Positions 18,931 through 29,469 of a stretch of DNA of 64,000 bases are shown here, one piece after another. The DNA is from Serratia bockelmannii (GTDB lineage: Bacteria; Pseudomonadota; Gammaproteobacteria; Enterobacterales; Enterobacteriaceae): positions 1 to 64,000 of the forward strand of contig NZ_VOUX01000031.1 in assembly GCF_008011855.1 (NCBI RefSeq), written 5' to 3'. Every line of letters begins with the position of its first letter. The first letter of the stretch is position 1. The notes beneath the pieces are model-generated. The model saw only the letters and a list, made by a program, of their open reading frames with translations, had not been told where the DNA came from and made no database searches. A program made the position numbers and the translations under genes.

Positions 18931-18959
18931 CCAACGGGCGGGGCGAACCCCGCCGTTGG
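18931..18959. terminator. Hairpin between mtnK and the convergent hok gene
   Basis: The stem CCAACGGGCGGGG / CCCCGCCGTTGG has one bulged base and a CGAA loop. T tracts on both sides are weak. By position it is a likely terminator for mtnK and perhaps for the convergent toxin gene. Confidence 0.6.
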
Positions 18960-18965
18960 GTTGCC

Positions 18966-19118
18966 TTACCGTTCGGATTCGTAAGCCAAAGTGGCCGCAA
19001 CCTCCGAGTCTCCCAGCCTGATGCGCAGTTCGCACAGCGAACCGCGGGTTAGCCAGATGAACGCGATCAGCGTCATACAGACGATCACCAGCTTAAGTAC
19101 GACCCGTTTTTGCTGCAT
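18966..19118 (-). CDS. hok: Type I toxin, Hok/Gef family
   Basis: This 50-residue protein reads MQQKRVVLKLVIVCMTLI, then AFIWLTRGSLCELRIRLG, then DSEVAATLAYESER. It has the Hok layout: basic start, one membrane helix at about 7-24, the conserved RGSLCELRIR with the single Cys, and the ExxVAxxxAYE tail. Hok proteins depolarise the inner membrane and are controlled by an antisense Sok RNA. A strong GGGAGG ribosome site lies 8 nt before the ATG. The gene is convergent to mtnK and downstream of fadE on the same strand. All conserved positions are present, so it looks intact. Confidence 0.93.
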   Translation of the reverse strand: MQQKRVVLKLVIVCMTLIAFIWLTRGSLCELRIRLGDSEVAATLAYESER

Positions 19119-19260
19119 TTTTGACCTCCCTATCCTTGCCTTGCGGCGGGTAAGAGGCTAACCTGATGTTGCTTGGCATCAGAGTGGCCTCGGGTTGATA
19201 ATATCGACTCGGGGCCTTTCTCTTTCTTTCCTTTGCCAAGGCTCCGGACAGAAAGATCCA
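19119..19260 (-). ncRNA. Hok mRNA leader with probable Sok antisense region
   Basis: Read on the minus strand, the 140 nt before hok contain a hairpin (GGCCCCGAGTCGATATT / ATCAACCCGAGGCC), then GATGCCAAGCAACATC, which folds on itself, then GTTAGCCTCTTACCCGCCG before the ribosome site. This kind of leader, with GGCCCCGAG and TTAGCCTCTTAC blocks, is typical of chromosomal hok loci, where it carries the mok/hok translation control and the sok gene on the opposite strand. The exact sok ends cannot be set from sequence alone. Confidence 0.5.
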
Positions 19261-19354
19261 GAGCACCCGCTGCGCAGTCTACTCGAACTTCCTTCCCGTG
19301 AAATCCGCCGTTGCGCCAACCTGCGGCGCGGTGCGCAGTTCGTGATGCAAGAAA

Positions 19355-19383
19355 AGAAAAAGGGGCGATGATGATCGCCCCTT
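19355..19383 (-). terminator. Terminator of fadE
   Basis: On the minus strand the stem GGGGCGAT / ATCGCCCC with a short CATC loop is followed by TTTTTCTTTTCTT. It lies 25 bp after the fadE stop. Confidence 0.88.
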
Positions 19384-19407
19384 GGATGCGTGGAGTGGGA
19401 ATTGGCG

Positions 19408-21864
19408 TTAAGCCGCTTCGGTCTGCTGTTGGCGCTTAGACTGCGCCGCCGGCTTTTCCGGCTTGGCGGCCGCCAGCGCATCCGGCGCAAAGTCGTCCAC
19501 GTTGATGGAGCGCAGACGGCTCTCTTCGGCTTTCACCAGGATCTTCGCTTCGTCGGCGCTGATCTTGCCTTCTTCCAGCGCGCGTTCCGCTAAACGATCC
19601 AGACGGGTGAACGGCAGGTTTTTGCCGGCTGCCTTGCACAGACGTTCGTGAATCGGCTCGGCGGCCATCACGTCGGCCAGCGCCGCTTCCAGCAGGCCGA
19701 TTGGGTTATGTTCGCTCGGCGTCAGGTACTGGCCGCGCCCCAGGCGGCTGCGGGTGGCGGAAGGCACCTGCAGGATCTTGGCCAACTGGTGATCCAGGCG
19801 ATCGGACGGTGCGGTATGCACGCGGCCGAACGGGAAGACCACGAAGCGCATCGCGCCAGCGATAAAGCGGTTCGGGAAGTTGCGCAGCAGGTCATCCAGC
19901 GCCTGTTCGGCTTTATGCAGGCTGTCTTGCACGCCCCAATGCACCAGCGGCAGATCTTCTTTCTGACGGCCTTCGTCGTCAAAGCGTTTCAGCACGGCGG
20001 AAGCCAAATACATCTGGCTGAGGATATCCCCCAGGCGAGCGGAGATGCGCTCACGGCGCTTCAGGCTGCCGCCCAGCACGCCCATGGAAACGTCCGACAG
20101 CAGCGCCAGGTTGGCGCTCAGGCGGTTCAACTGCTGATAGTAACGACGGGTCGCATCCTTGGTCGGCGTGGCGCTGGTGCGGCCGTTGGTCAGGCCCAGC
20201 CAGAAGCTGCGTACCTTGTTGCTGCCGACGTGGCCCAGGTGGCCGAACAGCGATTTATCGAAGGCGTTCAGATCGTTGTTCTGTGCCGCTGCCATTTCAT
20301 CCAGCACATAAGGATGGCAGCGGATTGCGCCCTGGCCGAAGATCATCATGGTGCGGGTCAGGATGTTCGCGCCTTCCACCGTGATGGCGATCGGTGCGCC
20401 CTGATAGGCTCGAGCCAGGAAGTTGGATTCGCCCAGCATGATGCCTTTACCGCCGGCGATGTCCATGGCGTCAACGATCGACTGCTGGCCGCGGTGTGTA
20501 CAGTGGTATTTGACGATGGCCGACAGCACGGCCGGTTTCTCGCCCTGCACCAGCGCGTAGGTGATCAGCGAAGCGGCGGCGTCCATCACATAGGTGTTGC
20601 CGGCTATGCGTGCCAGCGGCTCTTCGATCCCCTCCATCTTGCCGATGGAGATCTTGAACTGACGGCGAATGTGCGCGTAGGCGCCGGTCGCCAGGGCGAT
20701 GGATTTCAGGCTGCCGGTAGAGTTGGACGGCAGGGTGATGCCGCGACCGACCGACAGGCATTCAACCAGCATGCGCCAGCCCTGGCCGGCCATTTTCGGG
20801 CCGCCGATGATGTAATCGATCGGCACGAACACGTCGGTGCCGCGGGTTGGGCCGTTCTGGAACGGCACGTTCAGCGGGAAGTGACGGTTGCCGATTTCCA
20901 CGCCCGGCGTGCTGGTTGGGATCAGCGCACAGGTGATGCCCGGGGATTCGTTGTCGCTCAGCAGGCGATTCGGGTCATGCAGTTTGAACGCTAGGCCCAG
21001 TACGGTAGCGACCGGCGCCAGCGTGATGTAGCGCTTGTTCCAGGTCAGGCGCATGCCCAGTACCTGCTTGCCTTGCCATTCGCCCATGCACACGGTGCCC
21101 ACGTCCGGGATCGCGCCGGCATCGGAACCCGCTTCCGGGCTGGTCAGCGCGAAGCAAGGAATTTCGTCGCCGCGCGCCAGGCCCGGCAGATAGTGGTTTT
21201 TCTGTTCTTCGGTACCGTAGTGCTGCAGCAGTTCGCCCGGGCCGAGGGAGTTTGGCACGCCGACGGTGATCGCCAGGATGCCGGAAACGCCGGCCAGTTT
21301 TTGCAGCACCATCGCCTGAGCGTAAGGTGAGAATTCCAGACCGCCGTACTCTTTCTTGATGATCATCGCGAAGAAACGGTGTTCTTTCAGGTACGCCCAG
21401 AGTTCAGGCGGCAGATCGGCCAGTTCGTGGGTGATCTGGAAGTCGTTGGCCATGCGGCAGGCTTCTTCCACCGGGCCGTCGATAAACGCCTGCTCTTCTT
21501 CCGTCAGGCGCGGTTTCGGGTAGCTGTGCAGCTTGTTCCAGTCCGGCGCGCCGCGGAACAGATCGCCTTCCCACCAGGTGGTACCGGCGTCGATCGCTTC
21601 CTTCTCGGTGGTGGACATCGGCGGCATCACCTTGCGGAAGGCTCGCAGCGCCGGCGCGGAGAGCAGGGAACGGCGTACAGAGGAAAGGTTCAGCGGCAGC
21701 AGCACGATCGCCAGCGGCAGCAACAGCCAGAAGCTCCACAGGCCGATAGCACCCATGGCGGCAGTGTACGCCACCAGGATCAGGCTGCTGAGGGTAAGGT
21801 TCACTCGGTGGTAGAACACCACGCCGAGGAGAGCCAGGAAAACGACGATACTAAGAACCATCAT
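19408..21864 (-). CDS. fadE: Acyl-CoA dehydrogenase FadE
   Basis: The 818-residue enzyme carries out the first oxidation of fatty acid beta-oxidation (E. coli FadE is 814 residues). Two or three N-terminal membrane segments (residues 3-20, 24-60) precede the dehydrogenase body. Dehydrogenase signatures include [18 protein letters not shown] and [17 protein letters not shown] (substrate/FAD region near 240-290), [15 protein letters not shown], and [19 protein letters not shown]. The C-terminus ends in a charged Gln/Lys-rich tail. A FadR-like site precedes the gene. Confidence 0.97.
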   Translation of the reverse strand: MMVLSIVVFLALLGVVFYHRVNLTLSSLILVAYTAAMGAIGLWSFWLLLPLAIVLLPLNLSSVRRSLLSAPALRAFRKVMPPMSTTEKEAIDAGTTWWEGDLFRGAPDWNKLHSYPKPRLTEEEQAFIDGPVEEACRMANDFQITHELADLPPELWAYLKEHRFFAMIIKKEYGGLEFSPYAQAMVLQKLAGVSGILAITVGVPNSLGPGELLQHYGTEEQKNHYLPGLARGDEIPCFALTSPEAGSDAGAIPDVGTVCMGEWQGKQVLGMRLTWNKRYITLAPVATVLGLAFKLHDPNRLLSDNESPGITCALIPTSTPGVEIGNRHFPLNVPFQNGPTRGTDVFVPIDYIIGGPKMAGQGWRMLVECLSVGRGITLPSNSTGSLKSIALATGAYAHIRRQFKISIGKMEGIEEPLARIAGNTYVMDAAASLITYALVQGEKPAVLSAIVKYHCTHRGQQSIVDAMDIAGGKGIMLGESNFLARAYQGAPIAITVEGANILTRTMMIFGQGAIRCHPYVLDEMAAAQNNDLNAFDKSLFGHLGHVGSNKVRSFWLGLTNGRTSATPTKDATRRYYQQLNRLSANLALLSDVSMGVLGGSLKRRERISARLGDILSQMYLASAVLKRFDDEGRQKEDLPLVHWGVQDSLHKAEQALDDLLRNFPNRFIAGAMRFVVFPFGRVHTAPSDRLDHQLAKILQVPSATRSRLGRGQYLTPSEHNPIGLLEAALADVMAAEPIHERLCKAAGKNLPFTRLDRLAERALEEGKISADEAKILVKAEESRLRSINVDDFAPDALAAAKPEKPAAQSKRQQQTEAA

Positions 21865-21883
21865 AAGAAGCTCCGAAGTAGTA

Positions 21884-21900
21884 AGAGGTCTGACCTGTTG
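21884..21900. promoter_or_regulatory. Candidate FadR operator upstream of fadE
   Basis: AGAGGTCTGACCTGTTG contains the FadR core GGTC-N-GACC with the usual right half TGTTG. It lies 20 bp upstream of the fadE start. FadR represses fad genes and releases DNA on binding long-chain acyl-CoA. Confidence 0.7.
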
Positions 21901-22110
21901 TGTGTATGTAATAGGTTTTAGTACAAGGCAGAATTTTTATCAATGCGTTTACAGTTTAATTACAACTCAGGTCACAAACTGACAGCACCAATCATCAAAA
22001 ACCTCTCCGCTTCCTTAACCGGCGCGCTGTTTGGCTGAGAATGCTTCTCGCTGTTTCCGCGATCCGGTACACTGCGAAGCGGAAGATTTGACGATAACAA
22101 GAGGTTCCTC

Positions 22111-22692
22111 ATGTACCACGACCTTATTCGCAGTGAACTGAACGAAGCGGCTGATACCCTGGCGAAATTTATCAATGACGACGCCAACATCGACGCCATC
22201 CAACGTGCGGCGGTGCTGCTGGCGGATTCCTTCAAAGCCGGCGGTAAAGTGATTTCCTGCGGCAACGGCGGTTCCCATTGCGACGCGATGCACTTCGCCG
22301 AAGAGCTGACCGGCCGCTACCGTGAAAACCGTCCGGGCTACCCGGCGATTGCCATCTCGGACGTGAGCCACCTGTCCTGCGTCAGCAACGACTTCGGCTA
22401 TGAGTACGTATTCTCTCGCTATGTGGAAGCGGTAGGCCGCGAAGGCGACGTGCTGCTGGGCATTTCCACCTCCGGCAACTCCGGCAACATCATCAAAGCC
22501 ATCGACGCGGCGCGTGCCAAGGGGATGAAAGTGATCACCCTGACCGGCAAGGACGGCGGCAAGATGGCGGGTTCCGCCGATGTGGAAATTCGCGTGCCGC
22601 ACTTCGGCTACGCCGACCGCATTCAGGAAATCCACATCAAAGCGATTCACATCTTGATTCAGCTGATCGAAAAAGAGATGGTTAAGGCTTGA
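22111..22692 (+). CDS. gmhA: Sedoheptulose-7-phosphate isomerase (phosphoheptose isomerase)
   Basis: The 193-residue SIS-fold enzyme makes D-glycero-D-manno-heptose 7-phosphate for the lipopolysaccharide inner core. It is close to identical in text to E. coli GmhA/Lpc[21 protein letters not shown] (residues 51-70), [13 protein letters not shown] (sugar-phosphate loop near 120), and the catalytic [13 protein letters not shown] near 180. The start is preceded by AAGAGG. It is divergent from fadE, as in E. coli. Confidence 0.98.
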   Translation: MYHDLIRSELNEAADTLAKFINDDANIDAIQRAAVLLADSFKAGGKVISCGNGGSHCDAMHFAEELTGRYRENRPGYPAIAISDVSHLSCVSNDFGYEYVFSRYVEAVGREGDVLLGISTSGNSGNIIKAIDAARAKGMKVITLTGKDGGKMAGSADVEIRVPHFGYADRIQEIHIKAIHILIQLIEKEMVKA

Positions 22693-22700
22693 TAGCCTTC

Positions 22701-22754
22701 GGGGAGCTGCGGCTCCCCATGGATAAGACGGCGGACGCCGCATGGTGCGTCCGC
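22701..22754 (+). repeat. Two hairpins between gmhA and yafJ
   Basis: GGGGAGC-TGCG-GCTCCCC (22701-22718) is followed by GCGGACGC / GCGTCCGC (22731-22738 and 22747-22754). Neither has a T tract, so they may slow or protect the transcript rather than terminate it; yafJ starts 36 bp later. Confidence 0.5.
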
Positions 22755-22789
22755 ACAGCCTGTGTCAGTGTGGTTAAGGAGTGCTGGCG

Positions 22790-23593
22790 ATGTGTGAACT
22801 GCTCGGGATGAGCGCAAACGTACCGACCGATATCTGCTTCAGCTTTACCGGCCTGGTACAGCGCGGCGGCCGCACCGGGCCGCATAAGGATGGCTGGGGC
22901 ATTACCTTCTATGAAGGGAACGGCTGCCGCACATTCAAGGATCCGCAGCCGAGCTTCAACTCGCCGATCGCCCGCCTGGTACAGGACTACCCGATCAAGT
23001 CCTGTGCGGTGGTGTCCCATATTCGCCAGGCCAATCGCGGCGAAGTGGCGTTGGAAAACACCCACCCGTTCACCCGCGAACTGTGGGGCCGCAACTGGAC
23101 CTACGCGCACAATGGCCAATTGAAAGGCTATCGTCAGTTGGATACCGGCACGTTCCGCCCGGTCGGCCAGACCGACAGCGAATACGCGTTCTGCTGGCTG
23201 CTGCATCAGCTGGCGCTGAAATACCCGCGCACCCCGAGCCAGTGGCCAGCGGTTTTCCGCTATATCGGCCTGTTGGCGAGCCAGCTGCGCAAGAAAGGGG
23301 TTTTCAATATGCTGTTGTCGGACGGGCGCTTCGTGATGGCCTATTGCTCCACCAACCTGTATTGGATCACGCGCCGCGCGCCGTTCGGCAAGGCGACGCT
23401 GCTCGATCAGGATGTGGAAATCGATTTTCAGCAGCAGACCACACCGAACGATGTGGTCACGGTGATCGCCACCCAACCGCTGACCGCCAACGAAACCTGG
23501 CACAAGATTGAGCCAGGCGAGTTCGCGTTATTTCACTTCGGTGAGCGGCTTGTTCTGAGCGAAGGGATTGGTGTTGGGCGTCGGATTGGCTGA
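22790..23593 (+). CDS. yafJ: Class II glutamine amidotransferase-like protein YafJ
   Basis: The 267-residue product begins [14 protein letters not shown]; after Met removal Cys2 would be the Ntn-type nucleophile. Other glutaminase-domain marks are [50 protein letters not shown] and [13 protein letters not shown]. The partner synthase domain is absent, and the physiological role is unknown to me. The start at 22790 was chosen so Cys is residue 2. It is about 12 residues longer than E. coli YafJ and its last 66 bp overlap the convergent yafK gene. Confidence 0.93.
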   Translation: MCELLGMSANVPTDICFSFTGLVQRGGRTGPHKDGWGITFYEGNGCRTFKDPQPSFNSPIARLVQDYPIKSCAVVSHIRQANRGEVALENTHPFTRELWGRNWTYAHNGQLKGYRQLDTGTFRPVGQTDSEYAFCWLLHQLALKYPRTPSQWPAVFRYIGLLASQLRKKGVFNMLLSDGRFVMAYCSTNLYWITRRAPFGKATLLDQDVEIDFQQQTTPNDVVTVIATQPLTANETWHKIEPGEFALFHFGERLVLSEGIGVGRRIG

Positions 23594-24295
23594 CGCGTAC
23601 TGCGTCATCTGGCCGCTGCTCATCAACGGTTGACCCAGCACATACTGGCCGTTGTCTACGGTCATCATCGGCGGCTGGTGGTTCTTCGCGAAGTAATCGT
23701 AACCCGGCTTCAGCTGGCGCCAGAAGGCGATATAGCTGGATGACGCATGGCGCTTGAGGTTTTGCTCGGTCATGCGGAACGGGTAGATGCTGATGTCGAC
23801 GCGGCTTTGGCCATAGGCGAAGGCGGCTTCGACGTAGCGATAGATCTCATCCATATAGGTGTTGGTCATCGCATAACAGCCAATCGATTTACATTCGCCG
23901 TGGATCATCAGATAAGCGCCGGAATAGCCCTGCGATTTATCGTAATCATTAGGGAAACCGATATTGATCGCCCGGTAATACTTGCTGTCGGGTTTCAGAT
24001 GGCGCGCGTCAACGCTATAAAAGCCTTCCGGACTTTTAAAGTCGCCTTCACGACGTTTAGGACCCAGCCCACCGGAGAAATTACAGATCGGGAACGTGTT
24101 GACCAGGCGGAATTCATTGCCCATTCGGGCATACAATTCCAGCTTGCGTTCCTCTTTGAAGATCTGAATATAGACCGGCGAACCCAATAATTGCTGTTTA
24201 ACTACCGGCGCTTCGGGTACCTGCTCGCTGGCGCTGCAGGCCGTGATCATCGGCATAGAAACAAGCATCGCAAACAACAGCGCGATTTTGCTCAT
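23528..24295 (-). CDS. yafK: YkuD-fold murein endopeptidase/transpeptidase-like lipoprotein YafK (DpaA)
   Basis: The 255-residue product has a signal peptide with lipobox-like ITACSAS (about residues 17-23). A YkuD domain carries the catalytic His and Cys in [17 protein letters not shown] near residues 130-146. E. coli YafK/DpaA cuts the bond between Braun's lipoprotein and peptidoglycan, and the same role is likely here. The C-terminal [20 protein letters not shown] tail is low-complexity and is the part encoded opposite the end of yafJ. Confidence 0.92.
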   Translation of the reverse strand: MSKIALLFAMLVSMPMITACSASEQVPEAPVVKQQLLGSPVYIQIFKEERKLELYARMGNEFRLVNTFPICNFSGGLGPKRREGDFKSPEGFYSVDARHLKPDSKYYRAINIGFPNDYDKSQGYSGAYLMIHGECKSIGCYAMTNTYMDEIYRYVEAAFAYGQSRVDISIYPFRMTEQNLKRHASSSYIAFWRQLKPGYDYFAKNHQPPMMTVDNGQYVLGQPLMSSGQMTQYASANPTPNTNPFAQNKPLTEVK

Positions 24296-24849
24296 TATTA
24301 TTCCTGCTTATATTTATTTGCCGGCGCAATTGAGGTTGGCCAGCATGCCACTGATTATTGTTTTTACTGCTGCAAAACACCGCCAGATTACCAGCGCGTT
24401 TATTTTTAGCAATACGTGATATGTATAAAAAAACGACAAAGCTCGATAAAAGTGAAATGACCGGCAGATTTTAACGATAAGTAGTGAAAAACAGGCGAAA
24501 TTTAATTGCGTTTGCTTGACCCAAGTCACGACGGAACGCAGAACAATGTTGCGAACAATGTTAATATTCTCTCTTCAATTTAACGCACTGTGGCGATTGA
24601 AGCGGCAAGAGTTATTGCATATAACCCGGCCGTTTTGATGGTTATTTGGCTACAGGCCGTTAACACATCGACTGTCGCGCAAACAACGGAAAAGGGGAAT
24701 CAAGGGAATGCGCGTTACCCCGTATTTTCACTGCGAGAAAGTTCATGTTGGGCGTGCCGCCGTGCGCACTGCCCGGCAATCCTGGCATCGTCAGCACCCG
24801 CCTCTGGGGCCGGGCAGACGTGTAAACCCAACTACATCGTATAAATCCT
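24296..24849 (+). promoter_or_regulatory. Long leader/promoter region of the nqr operon
   Basis: These 554 bp carry no gene I can support. The first half is A+T-rich and contains a direct repeat of GAACAATGTT at 24541-24550 and 24553-24562. The second half is G+C-richer and lacks an obvious terminator. An 84-codon frame at 24590-24844 lacks a ribosome site and family resemblance. The region presumably holds the nqr promoter. Confidence 0.5.
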
Positions 24850-26199
24850 ATGATTAAGATCAGAAAAGGGTTAGATCTGCCGATAGCCGGGGCTCCGGTT
24901 CAGGCGATCCAAGATGGCCCGAATATTCAGCATGTCGCCCTGCTTGGGGAAGAGTATGTCGGAATGCGTCCCTCCATGCTGGTGCAGGAAGGCGATACCG
25001 TTAAGAAAGGCCAGGCGTTGTTCGAAGATAAGAAAAACCCCGGGGTTTTCTTCACGGCTCCCGCCAGCGGCCGCATCGCTGCGATTAACCGCGGCGAGCG
25101 GCGCGTATTGCAATCGGTGGTGATTGCGCTGGAAAACGGCGGCGACGATCAGCTCGAGTTCGCGCACTACCCGCTGGGGGAATTGGCCCAGTTGCCGCGC
25201 GAACAGATCGAGAGCGAACTGATCGCCAGCGGCCTGTGGACCGCGCTGCGCACCCGCCCATTCAGCAAAACGCCGAGCCCCGGCAGCGAACCGCGCGCTA
25301 TTTTCGTCACCGCGATGGATACCCAGCCGTTGGCCGCCGATCCGCAGGTGATCATCGCCGAGCAGCAGGCGGCGTTCAACGCCGGGCTGGTGGTCTTGGC
25401 ACGCCTGACGGCGGGCAAGGTACACGTATGCCACGCCGCCGGTGCCTCCGTTGGCCAGCAGAGCAGCCCGCAGATCGCCTACAGCGAATTTGCCGGCCCG
25501 CACCCCGCCGGGCTGGTGGGCACGCACATTCACTTCCTGGAACCGGTCAGCCTGAAGAAAACCGTTTGGCACATCGGCTACCAGGACGTCATCGCCATCG
25601 GCACGCTGTTCACCACCGGTAAGCTCGATACCCGCCGGGTCGTGGCGCTGGCCGGGCCGCAGGTGGCGCAGCCAGCGCTGCTGCGCACCCGCCTGGGGGC
25701 CAGCCTCGAGGAGCTGACCGCCGGCCGCCTGAAAGACGGCGAGAACCGGGTGATCTCCGGTTCGGTGCTGAACGGCATGCACGCCGCCGGGCCGAACGCC
25801 TGGCTCGGCCGCTTCCACTCGCAGGTGTCGGTGCTGGAAGAAGGGCGCGACAAAGAGCTGTTCGGTTGGATCGTGCCTTCGCCGAACAAGTTCTCCATTA
25901 CCCGCACCACGCTGGGCCACTTCCTGAAGAACAAACTGTTCGCCTTCTCGACCACCACTAACGGCGGCGAGCGCGCCATGGTACCGATCGGCAACTACGA
26001 GCGGGTGATGCCGCTGGATATTTTGCCGACGCTGCTGCTGCGCGATCTGCTGGCGGGCGACAGCGACAGCGCGCAGGCGCTGGGCTGCCTGGAGTTGGAC
26101 GAGGAAGATCTGGCGCTGTGCACCTTCGTTTGCCCCGGCAAGTATGAGTACGCGCCGGTGCTGCGCGAGGTGCTGACCAAGATTGAGCAGGAAGGATAA
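24850..26199 (+). CDS. nqrA: Na+-translocating NADH:quinone reductase subunit A
   Basis: The 449-residue peripheral cytoplasmic subunit begins [16 protein letters not shown] and carries the biotinyl-lipoyl-like [25 protein letters not shown] near residues 45-70. Towards the end comes the NqrA family block [20 protein letters not shown]. The complex oxidises NADH, reduces ubiquinone and pumps sodium out. First of eight tightly packed genes. Confidence 0.97.
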   Translation: MIKIRKGLDLPIAGAPVQAIQDGPNIQHVALLGEEYVGMRPSMLVQEGDTVKKGQALFEDKKNPGVFFTAPASGRIAAINRGERRVLQSVVIALENGGDDQLEFAHYPLGELAQLPREQIESELIASGLWTALRTRPFSKTPSPGSEPRAIFVTAMDTQPLAADPQVIIAEQQAAFNAGLVVLARLTAGKVHVCHAAGASVGQQSSPQIAYSEFAGPHPAGLVGTHIHFLEPVSLKKTVWHIGYQDVIAIGTLFTTGKLDTRRVVALAGPQVAQPALLRTRLGASLEELTAGRLKDGENRVISGSVLNGMHAAGPNAWLGRFHSQVSVLEEGRDKELFGWIVPSPNKFSITRTTLGHFLKNKLFAFSTTTNGGERAMVPIGNYERVMPLDILPTLLLRDLLAGDSDSAQALGCLELDEEDLALCTFVCPGKYEYAPVLREVLTKIEQEG

Positions 26200-26203
26200 C
26201 CCG

Positions 26204-27445
26204 ATGGGCCTGAAGAATTATTTTGAGAAGATAGAGCATCACTTCACGCCGGGCGGCAAACTGGAAAAGTGGTATCCGCTGTATGAAGCGACCACCACGG
26301 TGTTTTACACCCCCGGCACGGTGACGCGCGGCGCTTCGCACGTGCGCGACGCCATCGATTTGAAACGCATGATGATCCTGGTGTGGCTGGCGGTGTTCCC
26401 GGCGATGTTCTGGGGCATGTACAACGTCGGCCAGCAGGCGATCCCGGCGCTGCACCATCTGTACAGCGGCGACGCGCTGCAACAGGTGCTGGCGGGCGAC
26501 TGGCATTATCGCCTGGCGCAGTGGCTCGGCGCCTCGCTGGCGGCCGACGCCGGCTGGGTCAGCAAAATGGTGCTGGGTGCCTGTTACTTCCTGCCGATCT
26601 ACGCCGTGGTGTTCGTCGTCGGCGGCTTCTGGGAAGTGCTGTTCGCCATCATCCGCAAACATGAGGTCAACGAAGGCTTCTTCGTCACCTCTATCCTGTT
26701 CGCGCTTATCGTGCCGCCGACCCTGCCGCTGTGGCAGGCCGCGCTGGGCATCACCTTCGGTGTGGTGGTGGCCAAAGAGATCTTCGGCGGCACCGGGCGC
26801 AACTTCCTCAACCCGGCGTTGGCCGGCCGCGCCTTCCTGTTCTTCGCCTATCCGGCGCAGATCTCCGGCGATCTGGTGTGGACCTCTGCGGACGGTTTCT
26901 CCGGTGCGACGCCGTTGGCGCAGTGGAGCGCTGGCGGGGCGCACAGCCTGAGCAACGTGGCCACCGGCCAGTCCATCAGTTGGATGGACGCCTTCCTCGG
27001 CAACATTCCCGGCTCCATCGGTGAAGTCTCCACGCTGATGATCCTGATCGGCGGGGCGATAATCCTGTTCGGCCGCGTGGCCTCCTGGCGCATCGTCGCT
27101 GGCGTAATGCTCGGCATGGTGGCTTCCTCCCTGTTGTTCAACGCCATCGGTTCGGACACCAACCCGATGTTCGCCATGACGTGGTACTGGCATCTGGTGC
27201 TGGGCGGCTTCGCCTTCGGCATGATCTTTATGGCGACCGACCCGGTTTCCGCCTCCTTCACCAACAAGGGGAAATGGTGGTACGGCATTCTGATCGGCGT
27301 GATGTGCGTGCTGATCCGGGTGGTCAACCCCGCCTATCCGGAAGGCATGATGCTGGCGATCCTGTTCGCCAACCTGTTCGCACCGCTGTTCGATTACCTG
27401 GTGGTGCAGGTCAACATCAAGCGGAGAAAAGCCCGTGGCGAATGA
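26204..27445 (+). CDS. nqrB: Na+-translocating NADH:quinone reductase subunit B
   Basis: The 413-residue membrane subunit begins [14 protein letters not shown]. It has about ten membrane segments and, near residues 230-240, the motif DGFSGATPL; the threonine there is where FMN is covalently attached. It carries sodium and quinone sites in the pump. The start at 26204 follows GGAAGGA and lies 4 bp after nqrA. Confidence 0.97.
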   Translation: MGLKNYFEKIEHHFTPGGKLEKWYPLYEATTTVFYTPGTVTRGASHVRDAIDLKRMMILVWLAVFPAMFWGMYNVGQQAIPALHHLYSGDALQQVLAGDWHYRLAQWLGASLAADAGWVSKMVLGACYFLPIYAVVFVVGGFWEVLFAIIRKHEVNEGFFVTSILFALIVPPTLPLWQAALGITFGVVVAKEIFGGTGRNFLNPALAGRAFLFFAYPAQISGDLVWTSADGFSGATPLAQWSAGGAHSLSNVATGQSISWMDAFLGNIPGSIGEVSTLMILIGGAIILFGRVASWRIVAGVMLGMVASSLLFNAIGSDTNPMFAMTWYWHLVLGGFAFGMIFMATDPVSASFTNKGKWWYGILIGVMCVLIRVVNPAYPEGMMLAILFANLFAPLFDYLVVQVNIKRRKARGE

Positions 27446-28229
27446 AGCGAAAAACGACGGCATCGGTAAAACGCTGCTGGTAGTGCTGCTGCTGTGTCTG
27501 GTGTGTTCAGTGGTGGTGGCGGGCTCCGCCGTCGGCCTGAAGTCCAAACAGCAGGAGCAAAAGCTGCTCGATAAGCAGCGCAATATTCTCGACGTAGCCG
27601 GCCTGTTGCAGCCGAAAATGGAGAGCGAGCAGGTCAAGCGCTTATACAGCGAACGCATCGAACCGCGCCTGGTGGATCTGAACAGCGGTGAGTTTGTCGC
27701 CGGCAAGGCGGCGGCGTTCGATCTGGGCGCCGCGCTGCGCGACGACGCCAAAAGCGTGGCGTTGCCCGCGGGCGACGATCCGGCCGGCATCAAGCGCCGC
27801 AGCAACCAGGCGGAAATCTACCTGGTGCGTGACGAAAGCGGCCAGGTGAACAAGCTTGTGCTGCCGGTATACGGCACCGGCCTGTGGTCGATGATGTACG
27901 CCTTCGTGGCGCTGGATAACGACGGCAACACGGTCAAGGGCATCACCTACTACGACCAGGGGGAAACGCCGGGGCTGGGCGGTGAGGTCGAGAACCCGTC
28001 CTGGCGCCAGCAGTGGGTCGGCAAGCAGCTGTTCGACGACAACGGACAGCCGGCGATCCGCGTGGTGAAAGGCGGTGCGCGTCAGGGGGATGTGCACGGG
28101 GTGGACGGCCTGTCCGGCGCCACGCTGACCTCCAACGGCGTGCAGCATACGTTTGATTTCTGGTTGGGCGAGCACGGCTTCGGCCCGTTCCTGAAAAAAG
28201 TTCGTGAAGGAGCGCTGAAAAATGGCTGA
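27435..28229 (+). CDS. nqrC: Na+-translocating NADH:quinone reductase subunit C
   Basis: The 264-residue product has one N-terminal membrane helix (about 13-33). A periplasmic domain carries the FMN-attachment motif [14 protein letters not shown] near residues 220-235, in which the threonine receives FMN from ApbE. A GTG start at 27435 overlaps the end of nqrB by 11 bp and gives the family N-terminus. Confidence 0.96.
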   Translation: MANEAKNDGIGKTLLVVLLLCLVCSVVVAGSAVGLKSKQQEQKLLDKQRNILDVAGLLQPKMESEQVKRLYSERIEPRLVDLNSGEFVAGKAAAFDLGAALRDDAKSVALPAGDDPAGIKRRSNQAEIYLVRDESGQVNKLVLPVYGTGLWSMMYAFVALDNDGNTVKGITYYDQGETPGLGGEVENPSWRQQWVGKQLFDDNGQPAIRVVKGGARQGDVHGVDGLSGATLTSNGVQHTFDFWLGEHGFGPFLKKVREGALKNG

Positions 28230-28851
28230 TTCCAAAGAGATAAAGCGGGTCCTGTTGGGGCCGCTGTTCGACAATAATCCGATCGCCCTGCAGGTGCTGG
28301 GCGTCTGTTCTGCGTTGGCGGTGACCACCAAGCTGGAGACGGCGGTGGTGATGACCATTGCGGTGACGCTGGTCACGGCATTCTCCAGCTTCTTCATCTC
28401 GCTGATCCGTCACCATATTCCCAACAGCGTGCGCATCATCGTGCAGATGGCGATCATCGCCTCGCTGGTGATCGTGGTCGATCAGCTGCTGCGCGCTTAT
28501 GCGTTCGAGATCTCCAAGCAGCTGTCGGTGTTCGTCGGCCTTATCATCACCAACTGCATCGTGATGGGGCGCGCCGAAGCCTACGCCATGAAATCGCCGC
28601 CGATCGAGAGCTTTATGGACGGCATCGGCAACGGGCTGGGTTACGGGGTGATCCTGGTGCTGGTCGGTTTCCTGCGCGAGCTGATTGGCTCCGGCAAGCT
28701 GTTCGGCGTCCCGGTGCTGGAAACGGTGCAGAACGGCGGCTGGTACCAGCCGAACGGCCTGTTCCTGCTGGCGCCGAGCGCGTTCTTCATCATCGGCCTG
28801 CTGATCTGGGTGCTGCGCACCCTGAAGCCGGCGCAGATCGAAAAGGAGTAA
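28222..28851 (+). CDS. nqrD: Na+-translocating NADH:quinone reductase subunit D
   Basis: The 209-residue product has six membrane segments and is homologous to RnfE. It has [20 protein letters not shown] and [20 protein letters not shown]; conserved cysteines of NqrD and NqrE (here C of LGVCSAL and of TNCIV) bind an iron-sulfur centre in the membrane. It overlaps nqrC by 8 bp. Confidence 0.97.
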   Translation: MADSKEIKRVLLGPLFDNNPIALQVLGVCSALAVTTKLETAVVMTIAVTLVTAFSSFFISLIRHHIPNSVRIIVQMAIIASLVIVVDQLLRAYAFEISKQLSVFVGLIITNCIVMGRAEAYAMKSPPIESFMDGIGNGLGYGVILVLVGFLRELIGSGKLFGVPVLETVQNGGWYQPNGLFLLAPSAFFIIGLLIWVLRTLKPAQIEKE

Positions 28852-28857
28852 AGGCCG

Positions 28858-29454
28858 ATGGAACACTATATCAGCCTGTTTGTGCGCGCGGTGTTCGTCG
28901 AGAACATGGCGCTGGCGTTCTTCCTCGGGATGTGTACCTTCCTGGCGGTGTCGAAGAAGGTCTCGACCGCCTTTGGCCTGGGCATCGCGGTGACCATCGT
29001 GCTCGGCATTTCGGTGCCGGTGAACAACCTGGTCTACAACCTGATCCTGCGCGACGGCGCGCTGGTGGAAGGCGTCGATCTGAGCTTCCTCAACTTCATT
29101 ACCTTCATCGGCGTGATCGCGGCGCTGGTGCAGATTCTGGAGATGATCCTCGATCGCTTCTTCCCGTCGCTGTATAACGCGCTCGGCATCTTCCTACCGC
29201 TCATCACCGTGAACTGCGCCATCTTCGGCGGCGTGTCCTTCATGGTGCAGCGCGACTATAACTTCGCCGAATCGGTGGTGTACGGCTTTGGTTCCGGCAC
29301 CGGCTGGATGCTGGCGATCGTCGCCATGGCGGGGATCCGCGAAAAACTCAAGTATGCCAACGTGCCGGCAGGGCTGCGCGGCCTGGGCATTACCTTTATC
29401 ACCACCGGACTGATGGCGCTGGGCTTCATGTCCTTCTCCGGTGTTCAGTTGTAA
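28858..29454 (+). CDS. nqrE: Na+-translocating NADH:quinone reductase subunit E
   Basis: The 198-residue integral membrane subunit is homologous to NqrD/RnfA with inverted topology. [19 protein letters not shown] and [15 protein letters not shown] carry the paired cysteines for the membrane iron-sulfur centre. It starts 6 bp after nqrD. Confidence 0.97.
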   Translation: MEHYISLFVRAVFVENMALAFFLGMCTFLAVSKKVSTAFGLGIAVTIVLGISVPVNNLVYNLILRDGALVEGVDLSFLNFITFIGVIAALVQILEMILDRFFPSLYNALGIFLPLITVNCAIFGGVSFMVQRDYNFAESVVYGFGSGTGWMLAIVAMAGIREKLKYANVPAGLRGLGITFITTGLMALGFMSFSGVQL

Positions 29455-29469
29455 AGGCGGGAAGAATTT

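Noticed and set aside
19648..20994. 448-codon plus-strand frame opposite fadE
   Set aside because: Shadow of fadE, typical Gly/His/Gln-rich antisense text.
24590..24844. 84-codon plus-strand frame just before nqrA
   Set aside because: No ribosome site, no family resemblance, mixed composition.
25958..27805. 615-codon minus-strand frame opposite nqrA end, nqrB and nqrC
   Set aside because: Antisense shadow; the plus-strand genes are certain.
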